NCBI RefSeq assembly: GCF_006438875.1
Contig: NZ_RCZH01000008.1
Location: 248,001-312,000 of the forward strand
DNA from: Flavobacterium pectinovorum
Lineage (GTDB): Bacteria; Bacteroidota; Bacteroidia; Flavobacteriales; Flavobacteriaceae
Length of the DNA stretch: 64,000 nucleotides
Reading direction: 5' to 3'
Shown here: positions 37,492 through 45,915 of the stretch, one piece after another
Layout: every line of letters begins with the position of its first letter
How positions within the stretch are numbered: position 1 is the first letter of the stretch
Position numbers and translations under genes: made by a program
The notes under the pieces: model-generated
What the model saw: the letters and a program-made list of their open reading frames with translations, nothing else
What the model was told of the DNA's origin: nothing
The model's database searches: none

Positions 37492-37890
37492 TCAGGAATA
37501 AAAAATGTATTGATTGTATAATTTGAATAATGGCGGCGCATTCGCATCAGAATAATACGTAGTAATCTGATTGTTTTTGAAATTTGGAATTGATACAAAA
37601 ACAATTGGTTTATATTCTTGAATTACCGCTGGAAAAGCTAGTTGGAAAAAGAAAATCTTAAAAGTAGCATTATCCGATTTTTTTTCGAAATGAACTACTT
37701 TGTCTTTACAACAAGATGATTTCTTTTCAGATGCTCCACAACATTTTTTCTCAGGAGATGCAGAAGCTGTAGTATTTAATGAAACAGAAGCAATTTCGCC
37801 TCCGCAATAATGCACATCAAAAGCAAACCCAATGTTGGAAACCAACAATAGGAACGCTAAAAATAATCCTGTGCACTTTTTTACATTCAT
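37492..37890 (-). CDS. HYC_CC_PP family small secreted protein
   Basis: 132 residues. A signal peptide (1-23) is followed by DVHYCGG (25-31), KKCCGA (48-53), SSCCKDK (58-64) and, near the end, APPLF. These are the His-Tyr-Cys, Cys-Cys and Pro-Pro marks that name the family. Such genes usually precede metal TonB receptors in Bacteroidota, as here (116-base gap). A role in metal sensing or binding in the periplasm is inferred. The -7 box ends four bases before the ATG, so the mRNA is predicted to be leaderless, and no later in-frame ATG would keep the signal peptide. Confidence 0.85.
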   Translation of the reverse strand: MNVKKCTGLFLAFLLLVSNIGFAFDVHYCGGEIASVSLNTTASASPEKKCCGASEKKSSCCKDKVVHFEKKSDNATFKIFFFQLAFPAVIQEYKPIVFVSIPNFKNNQITTYYSDANAPPLFKLYNQYIFYS

Positions 37891-37894
37891 ACTG

Positions 37895-37902
37895 CAAAAC
37901 TA
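37895..37902 (-). promoter_or_regulatory. -7 box of the metal cluster
   Basis: TAGTTTTG on the minus strand, four bases before the HYC_CC_PP start codon. Confidence 0.5.
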
Positions 37903-37935
37903 CCTAAAAAGACTTGAAAAAGATTTAATGAAATG

Positions 37936-38382
37936 TTATTTTTTAAGATTTTGTTGCTGATAATAAAATGCAGGTATAAATAACAATATAAATATAGGCT
38001 GAATGATAAATCGCCTTACATAAAAAAGAAGCCAGTTTGCATCTGGAAAACATTCAATAATTACATAAAACATTACAAAAAGAAGCACCAGAAAAAAGGC
38101 ATACATAAATGTACTGAATTTAAGAATTTCTTTATCCTGAAACAATGCATAAATTAATGCTAAAGACAAAATACTATTTAGAATATATCGAAGAAAAAGC
38201 CCTAAAAAAAGCTTTAAATGATCCGCTTCAGGAAAAGGCAGGTTTTTAAAATCTCTTTTAAAATAAACTAAAAATGGGTCATAAAACAATTGATCTTCAA
38301 ATGCTCTGATAACTCCAAAACAAAACACAACCAGAATCGTAACCAGAATTTTTAATTTGTGTTCCTTTATATTATCCAGCAT
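37936..38382 (-). CDS. Exosortase F system-associated protein
   Basis: 148 residues, four to five hydrophobic helices with conserved polar spots (RAFEDQLFYDPFLVYFKRDF, then FPDANWLLFYVRRFIIQPIF). This is the partner always found beside XrtF, as I know the family. The frame opens at 38421 inside xrtF; the ATG at 38382 (MLDNIKEHKLKIL) gives an 11-base overlap with xrtF and the expected N-terminus. Function unknown; cotranslation with xrtF suggests a complex. Confidence 0.85.
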   Translation of the reverse strand: MLDNIKEHKLKILVTILVVFCFGVIRAFEDQLFYDPFLVYFKRDFKNLPFPEADHLKLFLGLFLRYILNSILSLALIYALFQDKEILKFSTFMYAFFLVLLFVMFYVIIECFPDANWLLFYVRRFIIQPIFILLFIPAFYYQQQNLKK

Positions 38383-38908
38383 ATTTTGAAAATTTATTAA
38401 TCCAAAAAAACCATAAAGCAAATACCAGTCCGTATATGACTAAAGGAAAAAAGACTCCGTGCAGGAAATGTGCATATTCAGGAAAATTAAATTTCAAAAC
38501 AACTAATAAGGCAATGCGGATAACATTAAGAATATAAATTAAAAATATACCAAATAAGATAAAAAAGAATGTTGGCTTAAGTTTTCCGGAAAAAGCGACA
38601 ACAAACGAAACAAACAAAATAATTACACTAACAGCATTGCATCCTTCAATGATTCGTGTCATATGTTTTTTATTGTACCAAACATCCATCCAGGAACTGG
38701 ATAAATTCTTGCTCACTATAAAATCAGCATTCAGTAATTGCATTAATTGTTCGACATTGCGACCTACGACTTTTGTAATTCCGTCAAGGTCGCTTACTTC
38801 AAAACTATCCAAATAGATTTTATATATATAGGTAAGCGCGATGTAAGTCACAAAAAAAGTACCTATAAAAACTAAGAAAGGTTTGAACTGTATTAAATAT
38901 TTTCTCAA
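38372..38908 (-). CDS. xrtF: Exosortase family protein XrtF
   Basis: Membrane-embedded cysteine transpeptidase of the exosortase/archaeosortase class, 178 residues with about five helices. The catalytic triad of the class is visible: Cys90 in IIEGCNAVSV, Arg131 in LNVIRIALL and His150 in HFLHGVFFPL. XrtF occurs in Flavobacteriia together with the partner gene downstream. Exosortases cut C-terminal sorting signals and move proteins to another anchor. The XrtF target is, to my knowledge, not established, and no PEP-CTERM-like tail is seen in the window. Confidence 0.9.
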   Translation of the reverse strand: MRKYLIQFKPFLVFIGTFFVTYIALTYIYKIYLDSFEVSDLDGITKVVGRNVEQLMQLLNADFIVSKNLSSSWMDVWYNKKHMTRIIEGCNAVSVIILFVSFVVAFSGKLKPTFFFILFGIFLIYILNVIRIALLVVLKFNFPEYAHFLHGVFFPLVIYGLVFALWFFWINKFSKYAG

Positions 38909-38955
38909 AGGGATTTTTTTTTCAAATTTATGTATTTTTTGAGTTTAGCTTTAAA

Positions 38956-38963
38956 TACTTTTG
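38956..38963 (+). promoter_or_regulatory. -7 box of the GAF-protein gene
   Basis: TACTTTTG, 17 bases before the ATG, in the gap divergent to xrtF. Confidence 0.55.
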
Positions 38964-38980
38964 TATAAAATTTTTATATC

Positions 38981-39436
38981 ATGACATTTCAAGAATTACA
39001 ACCAAAAATAAGCGCTATTATAGCTGACACTAATACTCTTAGAGACGAAAAACTTTTAGCCATTTGCCAACTATTAAATGCAAATGTAGAATATTATAAT
39101 TGGGTTGGCTTTTATTTTGCCAATCACGAAAACAAAACCTTACATCTGGGTCCATATGTAGGCGCAGAAACAGATCATACTGTTATTCCGTTTGGGAAAG
39201 GAATCTGCGGACAAGTAGCTGAAAGCAATGCAAATTTTGTAGTACCGGACGTTGCCGCTCAAGATAATTATATCGCCTGCAGTTTTACGGTAAAATCTGA
39301 AATTGTAGTTCCTTTATTTGTAAACGGAATAAATATTGGACAAATTGACATTGATAGTCACGTAATTGACCCTTTTACAGAAGCTGACGAAAGATTTTTA
39401 GAATTTGTAAATCAAGAAGTTGCCAAATTGTATTAA
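38981..39436 (+). CDS. GAF domain protein, free-methionine-(R)-sulfoxide-reductase-like
   Basis: 151 residues consisting of one GAF domain: NWVGFYFANHENKTLHLGPY, VIPFGKGICGQV, DNYIACSF, SEIVVPLFVNGINIGQIDID. This is the pattern of fRMsr (E. coli YebR/MsrC). Two of the three E. coli cysteines are kept (GICG equals Cys94, YIACS equals Cys118); the Cys84 position is replaced (GAETD). Since Cys118 is held to be catalytic and Cys84 to resolve it, activity may use Cys94 instead, or may be lost. The reductase role is therefore tentative. Confidence 0.78.
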   Translation: MTFQELQPKISAIIADTNTLRDEKLLAICQLLNANVEYYNWVGFYFANHENKTLHLGPYVGAETDHTVIPFGKGICGQVAESNANFVVPDVAAQDNYIACSFTVKSEIVVPLFVNGINIGQIDIDSHVIDPFTEADERFLEFVNQEVAKLY

Positions 39437-39445
39437 AAATACTAT

Positions 39446-39453
39446 TATATTTG
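39446..39453 (+). promoter_or_regulatory. -7 box of the TonB-domain gene
   Basis: TATATTTG covers the first ATG of the frame (39451), so that ATG cannot be in the mRNA. Translation starts at 39475. Confidence 0.6.
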
Positions 39454-39474
39454 TTTCATCTTAAAACATCTATA

Positions 39475-40446
39475 ATGAAATTTGGCCTTTCTTATTATTA
39501 CTTTACAATTATCTTTTTTTTATCGATAAGTACTAAATCAATTTCTCAAACACCAATAGCCGTAAGTAAAGTAATTTATTTAGATTCTATGTGGGCTGAA
39601 ACTTCAGAGGAAAAGTATAAATATGTAAGACATATCGAAGAATATTATTCCGAAAAAAAAATATACATTTTTAGAGATTTCTACAAGTCTAAAGCTTTAA
39701 AGATGATTAGTGCTTCGTCCGACAGAGACATTATAAAGAAAGAAGGGCAAACCATTTACTATTACGAAAATGGCAACAAGGAATCATCTGTTTATTACTC
39801 TAACGGAAAAAAAGCAGGAAAAGAATATAATTGGTACGACAATGGAAATTTAAAATCTGAGATTGAGTATTTCGAGAACAAAGACAAAACTAAAGATTCC
39901 AGAATCAACAATTATTGGAATCTTCAAAAAGAGCGAATGGTTTCTGACGGAAATGGTGACTACGAAGATATAGATGAGGATGGTTATGAAGAAAGAGGAA
40001 AAGTAAAAAATGGAGTCCCTGATGGTACTTGGAAAGGAAAAAGTCTGGAAGAGAAATATACTTTTATTGAAAATTATGAAAACGGAAAATTAATTTCCGG
40101 AATAAGTACCGATTCTTTAAATATTGAACATCCTTACGATGTTGTATATCAACCTGCAGCTCCTAAAAAAGGCATGGATTCTTTTTATAAATTTATTAGA
40201 GTAAACTTACATATTCCACAAGAAGCCAGAAATAAAGTTTCTGGAAAAATATATATGACCTTTATAGTAGATAAAAGTGGTAAGCTGATTGAGCCACTAA
40301 TATTAAAAGGAATTGGTTACGGATTAGATGAAAGCGCAATTAACGTAATTAACTTTGCTAAAAACTGGAATCCCGGAATAAAAAGAGGAATTCCAGTACA
40401 GGTTAATTTTACATTACCTATCACAATTGCAAAAAATGATCTATAA
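39475..40446 (+). CDS. Periplasmic protein with MORN-like repeats and TonB C-terminal domain
   Basis: 323 residues. A signal peptide (1-25, ending KSISQ) is followed by an acidic/lysine-rich region with MORN-like repeats (YYYENGNKESSVYYSNGKKA, WYDNGNLKSEIEYFEN) and a final TonB-C domain (about 240-320: IPQEARNKVSGKIYMTFIVD, SGKLIEPLILKGIGYGLDES). There is no N-terminal TonB membrane anchor; instead it seems to be exported. Such proteins are frequent in Bacteroidota and their role is not settled. The start follows from the -7 box at 39446-39453. Confidence 0.8.
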   Translation: MKFGLSYYYFTIIFFLSISTKSISQTPIAVSKVIYLDSMWAETSEEKYKYVRHIEEYYSEKKIYIFRDFYKSKALKMISASSDRDIIKKEGQTIYYYENGNKESSVYYSNGKKAGKEYNWYDNGNLKSEIEYFENKDKTKDSRINNYWNLQKERMVSDGNGDYEDIDEDGYEERGKVKNGVPDGTWKGKSLEEKYTFIENYENGKLISGISTDSLNIEHPYDVVYQPAAPKKGMDSFYKFIRVNLHIPQEARNKVSGKIYMTFIVDKSGKLIEPLILKGIGYGLDESAINVINFAKNWNPGIKRGIPVQVNFTLPITIAKNDL

Positions 40447-40471
40447 AATTCTTTTTTCAAAAAAAAAGTAC

Positions 40472-40479
40472 TAATTTTG
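40472..40479 (+). promoter_or_regulatory. -7 box of rpsO
   Basis: TAATTTTG, 55 bases upstream of the ATG, leaving a leader of about 50 bases that could hold S15 autoregulation, although no pseudoknot was worked out. Confidence 0.5.
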
Positions 40480-40534
40480 CACCCGTCTTACAAAGGATGT
40501 ATGACATACATAAAAATCATTAAATAATATTGGA

Positions 40535-40801
40535 ATGTATTTAACTAAAGAAAAGAAAGAAGAGATTTTCGCACAACACGGTGCTGCAACAAACACTGGA
40601 AGCGCAGAAGGTCAAATCGCATTGTTCACTTACAGAATTTCACACTTAACTGAACACTTGAAAAAAAATCGTCACGATTACAACACTGAGCGTTCACTTG
40701 TACTACTAGTAGGTAAAAGAAGATCGTTACTTGATTACTTGAAAAAGAAAGAGATCAACAGATATCGTGAGATTATCAAAGTATTGAATATCAGAAAATA
40801 A
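40535..40801 (+). CDS. rpsO: 30S ribosomal protein S15
   Basis: 88 residues, the normal size. The S15 signature is complete: GSAEGQIALFTYRISHLTEH, KKNRHDYNTERSLVLLVGKR, then RRSLLDYLKKKEINRYREII. It binds the central domain of 16S rRNA. It is followed by a terminator and then by pnp, the classical rpsO-pnp order. Confidence 0.98.
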   Translation: MYLTKEKKEEIFAQHGAATNTGSAEGQIALFTYRISHLTEHLKKNRHDYNTERSLVLLVGKRRSLLDYLKKKEINRYREIIKVLNIRK

Positions 40802-40810
40802 TCAATATAG

Positions 40811-40837
40811 AAAAGAGGTGCGAAAGTGCCTCTTTTT
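40811..40837 (+). terminator. Terminator of rpsO
   Basis: AAAAGAGGTGC, GAAA loop, GTGCCTCTTTT, then T. It may be leaky, as is usual between rpsO and pnp. Confidence 0.85.
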
Positions 40838-40979
40838 GTTTTTACAGATTATATATATTACAAGCATTTTTAAAAAGAAAAAAAGTTTGGTTTTTCATTG
40901 GGTTTTAGAATAAACAACAACTACACACAACAACTACAACACAACTAAAACCCATTGTATAACCAATAAGGAAAAAATT

Positions 40980-43115
40980 ATGATTCCACAATTATTTGTA
41001 GAAAGTATCGATTTAGGTGATGGCAGAAGCATCACAATCGAGACAGGACGTTTAGCAAAACAAGCTGATGGTTCTGTAGTAGTAAGAATTGGTAAAACTG
41101 TTATTTTAGGAACAGTTGTATCATCAAGAAAAGCAAGTCCAGGTATTGACTTTTTACCGTTAACGGTAGATTACCGCGAAAAATTTGCAGCAGCAGGTCG
41201 TTTCCCTGGTGGTTTCTTCAAAAGAGAAGCTCGTCCAAGCGATAGCGAAGTATTAACAATGAGATTAGTTGACCGTGTTTTACGTCCGCTTTTCCCAAGT
41301 GATTATCACGCAGAAGTTCAGGTTATGATTCAGTTAATGTCTCATGACGAAGAAGTTATGCCAGATGCATTAGCAGGTTTAGCAGCTTCGGCAGCACTTG
41401 CTTTGTCTGACATTCCTTTTGAAACTTTAATTTCTGAAGCAAGAGTTGGAAGAATTGACGGTAAATTTATCATCAATCCATCTCGTGCACAATTAGAATT
41501 ATCTGATATAGATATGATGATTGGAGCTTCGACTGATTCTATCGCAATGGTAGAAGGTGAAATGAAAGAAATCTCAGAAGCTGAAATGTTAGAAGCAATT
41601 AAATTTGCTCACGAACATATTAAAAACCAAATTGCTGCTCAAGAACGTTTACAGGCTGCTTTTGGAAAAAAAGAAGTTCGTACTTACGAAACTGAAAAAA
41701 CTGACGATGCTATTTACGCAAAAGTAAAAGCAGCGGCTTATGATAAAATTTACAACATTGCTAAAGTTGGTTCGGCTAAACACGAACGTTCTGCTGCATT
41801 TGATGCTGTAAAAGAAGAAGTAAAAGCCTTATTTACAGAAGAAGAATTGGCAGAAAATGGAGATTTAGTTTCTAAATATTTCTACAAAACCAATAAAGAA
41901 GCTGTTCGTAACGTAACTTTAGATTTAGGAACTCGTCTTGACGGAAGAAAAACTACAGAAATCAGACCAATCTGGTGTGAAGTAGATTATTTACCATCTG
42001 TTCACGGTTCTGCATTGTTTACACGTGGAGAAACTCAAGCTTTGGCAACTGCAACTTTAGGAACATCAAGAGAAGCAAACCAAATTGATTCACCATCTGA
42101 ACAAGGAGAAGAAAAATTCTATTTGCACTATAACTTTCCACCATTTTCTACAGGAGAAGCTCGTCCGTTAAGAGGAACTTCAAGAAGAGAAGTTGGTCAC
42201 GGAAATTTAGCACAAAGAGCATTGAAAAACATGATTCCTGCTGAAAATCCTTATACAATCAGAGTTGTTTCTGAAGTATTGGAATCAAATGGTTCATCTT
42301 CTATGGCTACAGTTTGTGCAGGAACATTAGCTTTAATGGATGCTGGTATTCAAATGATTCGTCCAGTTTCTGGAATTGCAATGGGATTAATCACTGATGG
42401 TGACCGTTTTGCAGTTTTATCTGATATTTTAGGTGATGAAGATCATTTAGGAGATATGGATTTCAAGGTAACTGGAACTTCCGTAGGTATTACAGCATGT
42501 CAAATGGACATCAAAATTGACGGATTGAAATACGAAATCATGGAGCAGGCTTTAGCTCAGGCTCGTGATGGACGTTTGCATATTTTAGGAAAATTACTTG
42601 AAACTCTTGCTAAACCAAATGCAGATGTTAAAGCACATTCTCCAAAAATCATTACCAGAACTATTCCTGGAAACTTTATTGGAGCATTAATTGGACCTGG
42701 TGGAAAAGTAATTCAGGAATTACAAAAAGCTACCGGAACAACTATCGTAATCAACGAAGTAAATGATGAAGGTGTTATCGAAATCTTAGGTACAGATCCA
42801 GCTGGAATTGAAGCAGTATTGGCTAAAATTAAGTCAATCACTTTCAAACCACAAATGGGAGAAGCTTATGAGGTTAAAGTAATTAAAATGTTAGATTTTG
42901 GAGCTGTAGTAGAATATACTTCTGCGCCAGGAAATGAAGTTTTATTACACGTATCTGAATTAGCTTGGGAACGTACTGAAAATGTTACTGATGTTGTAAA
43001 CATGGGTGATGTATTTGAAGTAAAATACCTGGGAGTAGATCCTAAAACTAAAAAAGAAAAAGTGTCAAGAAAAGCACTTTTACAAAGACCTCCACGTGAG
43101 GAGAAAAAAGAGTAA
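40980..43115 (+). CDS. pnp: Polyribonucleotide nucleotidyltransferase
   Basis: Phosphorolytic 3'-5' exoribonuclease. The 711 residues show two RNase-PH domains (first with [20 protein letters not shown], second with [20 protein letters not shown] and [19 protein letters not shown]), a KH domain ([20 protein letters not shown]), and an S1 domain ([28 protein letters not shown]). The C-terminus is short, without the long tail seen in some other phyla. No -7 box was found in the 178-base gap, so readthrough from rpsO may feed it. Confidence 0.98.
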   Translation: MIPQLFVESIDLGDGRSITIETGRLAKQADGSVVVRIGKTVILGTVVSSRKASPGIDFLPLTVDYREKFAAAGRFPGGFFKREARPSDSEVLTMRLVDRVLRPLFPSDYHAEVQVMIQLMSHDEEVMPDALAGLAASAALALSDIPFETLISEARVGRIDGKFIINPSRAQLELSDIDMMIGASTDSIAMVEGEMKEISEAEMLEAIKFAHEHIKNQIAAQERLQAAFGKKEVRTYETEKTDDAIYAKVKAAAYDKIYNIAKVGSAKHERSAAFDAVKEEVKALFTEEELAENGDLVSKYFYKTNKEAVRNVTLDLGTRLDGRKTTEIRPIWCEVDYLPSVHGSALFTRGETQALATATLGTSREANQIDSPSEQGEEKFYLHYNFPPFSTGEARPLRGTSRREVGHGNLAQRALKNMIPAENPYTIRVVSEVLESNGSSSMATVCAGTLALMDAGIQMIRPVSGIAMGLITDGDRFAVLSDILGDEDHLGDMDFKVTGTSVGITACQMDIKIDGLKYEIMEQALAQARDGRLHILGKLLETLAKPNADVKAHSPKIITRTIPGNFIGALIGPGGKVIQELQKATGTTIVINEVNDEGVIEILGTDPAGIEAVLAKIKSITFKPQMGEAYEVKVIKMLDFGAVVEYTSAPGNEVLLHVSELAWERTENVTDVVNMGDVFEVKYLGVDPKTKKEKVSRKALLQRPPREEKKE

Positions 43116-43126
43116 TCAGATCTTAG

Positions 43127-43200
43127 TTTACTAAAGGTTTATTCATAGAAAACCCCAATTCATTTATTTGACTTGGGGTTTTTCGTTTTTTATCTTTTTC
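43127..43200. repeat. pnp 3' flank, copy 1 of a degenerate direct repeat
   Basis: TTTACTAAAGGTTTATTCA and the distal GGGGTTTTTCGTTTTT recur, shortened and without the hairpin arm, at 44919-44974. Confidence 0.6.
43149..43183 (+). terminator. Terminator of pnp
   Basis: AAACCCCAA pairs with TTGGGGTTT, then T3-CG-T6. Confidence 0.8.
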
Positions 43201-43226
43201 TTAATTCAAATCACTTTCTCAAACAA

Positions 43227-43829
43227 CTATCCATTAAACAATTTGTGTCTTTTGATTGATTTTCCTTCTCTAATTAAATAGGCATGATAGGAACTGGGAA
43301 CATCATGTGTCCATTTAGGTAAAAAATAAATAATCAGGTAAACATCAATATGACCAACTATTCCAAAAAATACGGCTAGAAAAAAAGGAATTCCGGCATG
43401 ACCAAAACCAATCATAGAAACAAAAGCAACTAACAATGTTATACCCCATAATTTAGATAAAAGAGCATGAGTACAGGTTTCTTTTCCGAATTTCAGAATA
43501 CTAAAAACATACGTCAGACCTTCCATTACAAAAATTGAAATAATAGCATATTTATGTTCAATAATAATCTCAGGATTTAACAGCCATGTGCACCAACCTA
43601 CGCACAACCAAAAAACTAAATCGACCTGACTATCCATTCGCCGTAATTTTTCTGATGACACACCAACTTTCCGGGCAATAATACCATCAAAAATATCTGT
43701 CAATAATCCGAATATCATTAATGATACTAAAATCATTCTAACATGCGCAAAATTGTTATTCGCAATTAAAATCATTACAAAACCCAATAATAATCTAATA
43801 GCAATAAGTAATAAGGGAACTTTTTTCAT
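43227..43829 (-). CDS. CDP-alcohol phosphatidyltransferase family protein
   Basis: Membrane enzyme of phospholipid head-group transfer, 200 residues with about six helices. The family motif DGxxAR-x8-G-x3-D-x3-D is present as DGIIARK with aspartates at MDSQVD, except that the Gly position is Leu (KLRRMDSQVD). The catalytic aspartates are all there. Product (phosphatidylglycerol, inositol-like or other) cannot be assigned. It is divergent from the regulator at 43932, and both are bracketed by degenerate copies of the pnp flank, which suggests that they were inserted together. Confidence 0.82.
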   Translation of the reverse strand: MKKVPLLLIAIRLLLGFVMILIANNNFAHVRMILVSLMIFGLLTDIFDGIIARKVGVSSEKLRRMDSQVDLVFWLCVGWCTWLLNPEIIIEHKYAIISIFVMEGLTYVFSILKFGKETCTHALLSKLWGITLLVAFVSMIGFGHAGIPFFLAVFFGIVGHIDVYLIIYFLPKWTHDVPSSYHAYLIREGKSIKRHKLFNG

Positions 43830-43860
43830 CTTTTAATTTTAATAATTACAGGGCAAACCT

Positions 43861-43878
43861 ATTGCAATAATCACATAT
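43861..43878. promoter_or_regulatory. Putative operator, copy 1
   Basis: TTGCAATAATCACATAT (43862-43878) matches 15 of 17 bases of the reverse complement of 43912-43928, in the gap between two divergent genes. Confidence 0.5.
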
Positions 43879-43908
43879 GGATTTGCTTAAATCAATAAAA
43901 CTATTTCT

Positions 43909-43916
43909 TATATTTG
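43909..43916 (+). promoter_or_regulatory. -7 box of the regulator gene
   Basis: TATATTTG, 15 bases before the ATG. It overlaps the second putative operator. Confidence 0.55.
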
Positions 43917-43930
43917 TGATTATCGCAAAT
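43911..43930. promoter_or_regulatory. Putative operator, copy 2 (palindrome)
   Basis: ATTTGtGATtATCgCAAAT (43912-43930) is a near-perfect dyad overlapping the -7 box and start site. This is a typical place for autorepression. Confidence 0.55.
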
Positions 43931-43931
43931 T

Positions 43932-44894
43932 ATGAAATATCAAGAATCATTTTTAAAGGCAATTAGAAGTAAAATCCCAAAATCAGCTTCTGTAATAGAG
44001 GAAATTGCAACAGTTTTAGAGATAAGCTATGATGCATCGCATAGAAGAATATCTGAAAAAAGTAAATTTTCGATAGATGAAACGATCAAACTGGCAGATC
44101 ATTTTAATATCTCGCTGGATAATTTATTTTCTAAAAAAGAAAAGGTAATTGTCGAAAAAACAATTGAAATAGAAACCTTAAAAGACATGCTTCATTATTT
44201 CAAGACATCAGCAGAACAAATCGAAATATTAACTAGAAATCCTAAAACAACACTATTTTACTCTGCCAAAGATATTCCGTTGTTTTATTTTATGGATGGA
44301 ACAATCTTATCAAAATTCAAAGCTTTTGTCTGGCTCAATCTTTTAAACACAAATCAAAAAAAAGTGGCTTTTGAAAGTTTTATAATCGAGGAATCATTTG
44401 CAGAATATATGCAAAAATTAAAAAGTGTATATGAAAACACTGTAGTAAATGAAATTTGGAACGACACTACTATAAACAGTAGTTTACAACAAATTTTATA
44501 CTTTCATGAGGCAGGTTTACTTTCTCTAAAAAATGCAAACGCCTTATGCAAAAACTTGAAAAGAATCATCAACTTAATTCAGGAAAAATGTAATGCATCA
44601 AATAATAACTTTAATATTTATTACAATGAGTTAATATTATTAAACAATAATATGCTCATAGAAACGGAAGAAAAACTAACGATGTTCGTTCCTTATACAC
44701 TGCTGGGATATTTTATTACTGACAATGAAGAAAGCTGTAAAAACGTGCACCAATTTTTTAAACAGCAAATTATAAATTCAAAACCTTTGGGACAATCAGG
44801 GATTAAGGAACAAAATCTATTCTTTAACCGTGCCATTCGAAAAATTGATTATTATATCGAAAAGATTAATTCTCAAGTTGATCTATTATTTTAA
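43932..44894 (+). CDS. Helix-turn-helix transcriptional regulator with large helical C-terminal domain
   Basis: 320 residues. The N-terminal HTH (about 16-62: ASVIEEIATVLEISYDASHR, then FSIDETIKLADHFNISLDNL) is followed by about 250 residues predicted mostly helical, with no recognised ligand domain. I do not know the family. It may be a long regulator class common in Flavobacteriia, in which the C-terminal part binds an unknown effector. A palindrome overlaps its own promoter, and a second copy lies towards the divergent phosphatidyltransferase gene, so autoregulation and control of that gene are inferred. Confidence 0.75.
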   Translation: MKYQESFLKAIRSKIPKSASVIEEIATVLEISYDASHRRISEKSKFSIDETIKLADHFNISLDNLFSKKEKVIVEKTIEIETLKDMLHYFKTSAEQIEILTRNPKTTLFYSAKDIPLFYFMDGTILSKFKAFVWLNLLNTNQKKVAFESFIIEESFAEYMQKLKSVYENTVVNEIWNDTTINSSLQQILYFHEAGLLSLKNANALCKNLKRIINLIQEKCNASNNNFNIYYNELILLNNNMLIETEEKLTMFVPYTLLGYFITDNEESCKNVHQFFKQQIINSKPLGQSGIKEQNLFFNRAIRKIDYYIEKINSQVDLLF

Positions 44895-44918
44895 AATTAA
44901 AACGCTCCCCTATCTTAC

Positions 44919-44974
44919 TTTACTAAAGGTTATTCAAATAAATGAATTGAGGTTTTCGGTTTTTAATATTTTTC
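44919..44974. repeat. pnp 3' flank, copy 2 (degenerate)
   Basis: TTTACTAAAGGTTATTCA, AAATGAATTGAGGTTTTCGG and TTTTTAATATTTTTC echo 43127-43200 but lack the left hairpin arm. It marks the right edge of the two-gene module. Confidence 0.55.
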
Positions 44975-45121
44975 AAAAAAAATAATTAGTTTTTAGTTTT
45001 TCAAGACATTTGTCTACAAAATAACCCTATTTATTAAACAAAATGAGGTTTCCCGTAAAAAAATACGAATTTTTTATTATATTTTAACGTTTGTTGAATT
45101 TTTTGTCAGATAATTTTTCAA

Positions 45122-45129
45122 TACTTTTG
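45122..45129 (+). promoter_or_regulatory. -7 box of the 45.1-51.6 kb operon
   Basis: TACTTTTG, 20 bases before the ATG at 45150. TTTTG occurs 16 bases upstream, a little closer than the usual -33 spacing. Confidence 0.55.
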
Positions 45130-45149
45130 AGATCCACCAAACCAAAAAC

Positions 45150-45911
45150 ATGAAAACTATAATTCCTTTGAAAAATCACAAAAAAAATCACATCTGCATT
45201 ATCATATTTGGATTTTTATTAAGTATTTCAAATTTATACAGCCAAAACAATAAAGAAGAGTCATTTTACAATTGGTTTGACAATTCTGTAGGCAAAGAAA
45301 ACTTAAGTATCAACAATGGACCAGCTTACAAAGACACTTATGTAACTATTGGCGATAATAATATGTACTATGTTAATAAATTCATGAAGGGCAATGTAAC
45401 TTATGACGGACAGATTTATTACGACATCAATATCAAATACAACATTAATAGCGATCAATTGATCATAAATCCAATTGGGGACTCCAAATATTCTTCAATA
45501 GCAGTTATTCAGGACAAGACATCTGCATTTTATGTAAATGGAAAAAACTTCGTAAAACTGAACAAAGAGGTGTCTACATTACCTCAACTGACAACAGGTT
45601 ATTATGAATTGACTGCTCTTCGTGAAGGCTTTAACTTTTACATCAAACATTTTAAAAAGATGGAAAGTAAGACACAAGACTATAAAGCATATTCTTATTT
45701 TACAGAAGACAATAGTTATTTCATCTTTTATAATAAGACTTTTTATACCAGTAATAGTAAAAGTGAAATTATAAAAATATTCCCGGATCAAAAGAAACAG
45801 ATTAATGATTTTTATGCAATGAATAGAGAAATTCGAAAATCAGACAACGATCAATTTATGATCAATCTCCTTAAATTCATTAACACTTCTCTATTAATTA
45901 CAGAAAAATAA
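45150..45911 (+). CDS. Secreted protein of unknown function, first gene of the receptor operon
   Basis: 253 residues. A basic start (KNHKKNH) is followed by a hydrophobic signal segment (about 16-31, ending NLYSQ). The mature protein has GNVTYDGQIYYDINIKYNIN and SDQLIINPIGDS, a pattern I recall from many exported Bacteroidota proteins, and ends in a lysine-rich helical part. No catalytic motif is seen. It is four bases from the STN receptor gene, so the two are translationally linked. It may be a periplasmic or surface accessory of the receptor. Function unknown. Confidence 0.72.
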   Translation: MKTIIPLKNHKKNHICIIIFGFLLSISNLYSQNNKEESFYNWFDNSVGKENLSINNGPAYKDTYVTIGDNNMYYVNKFMKGNVTYDGQIYYDINIKYNINSDQLIINPIGDSKYSSIAVIQDKTSAFYVNGKNFVKLNKEVSTLPQLTTGYYELTALREGFNFYIKHFKKMESKTQDYKAYSYFTEDNSYFIFYNKTFYTSNSKSEIIKIFPDQKKQINDFYAMNREIRKSDNDQFMINLLKFINTSLLITEK

Positions 45912-45915
45912 TCTT

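Noticed and set aside
40486-40534. S15-binding pseudoknot in the rpsO leader
   Set aside because: The leader is short and A/T-rich; no convincing paired structure could be drawn by eye.
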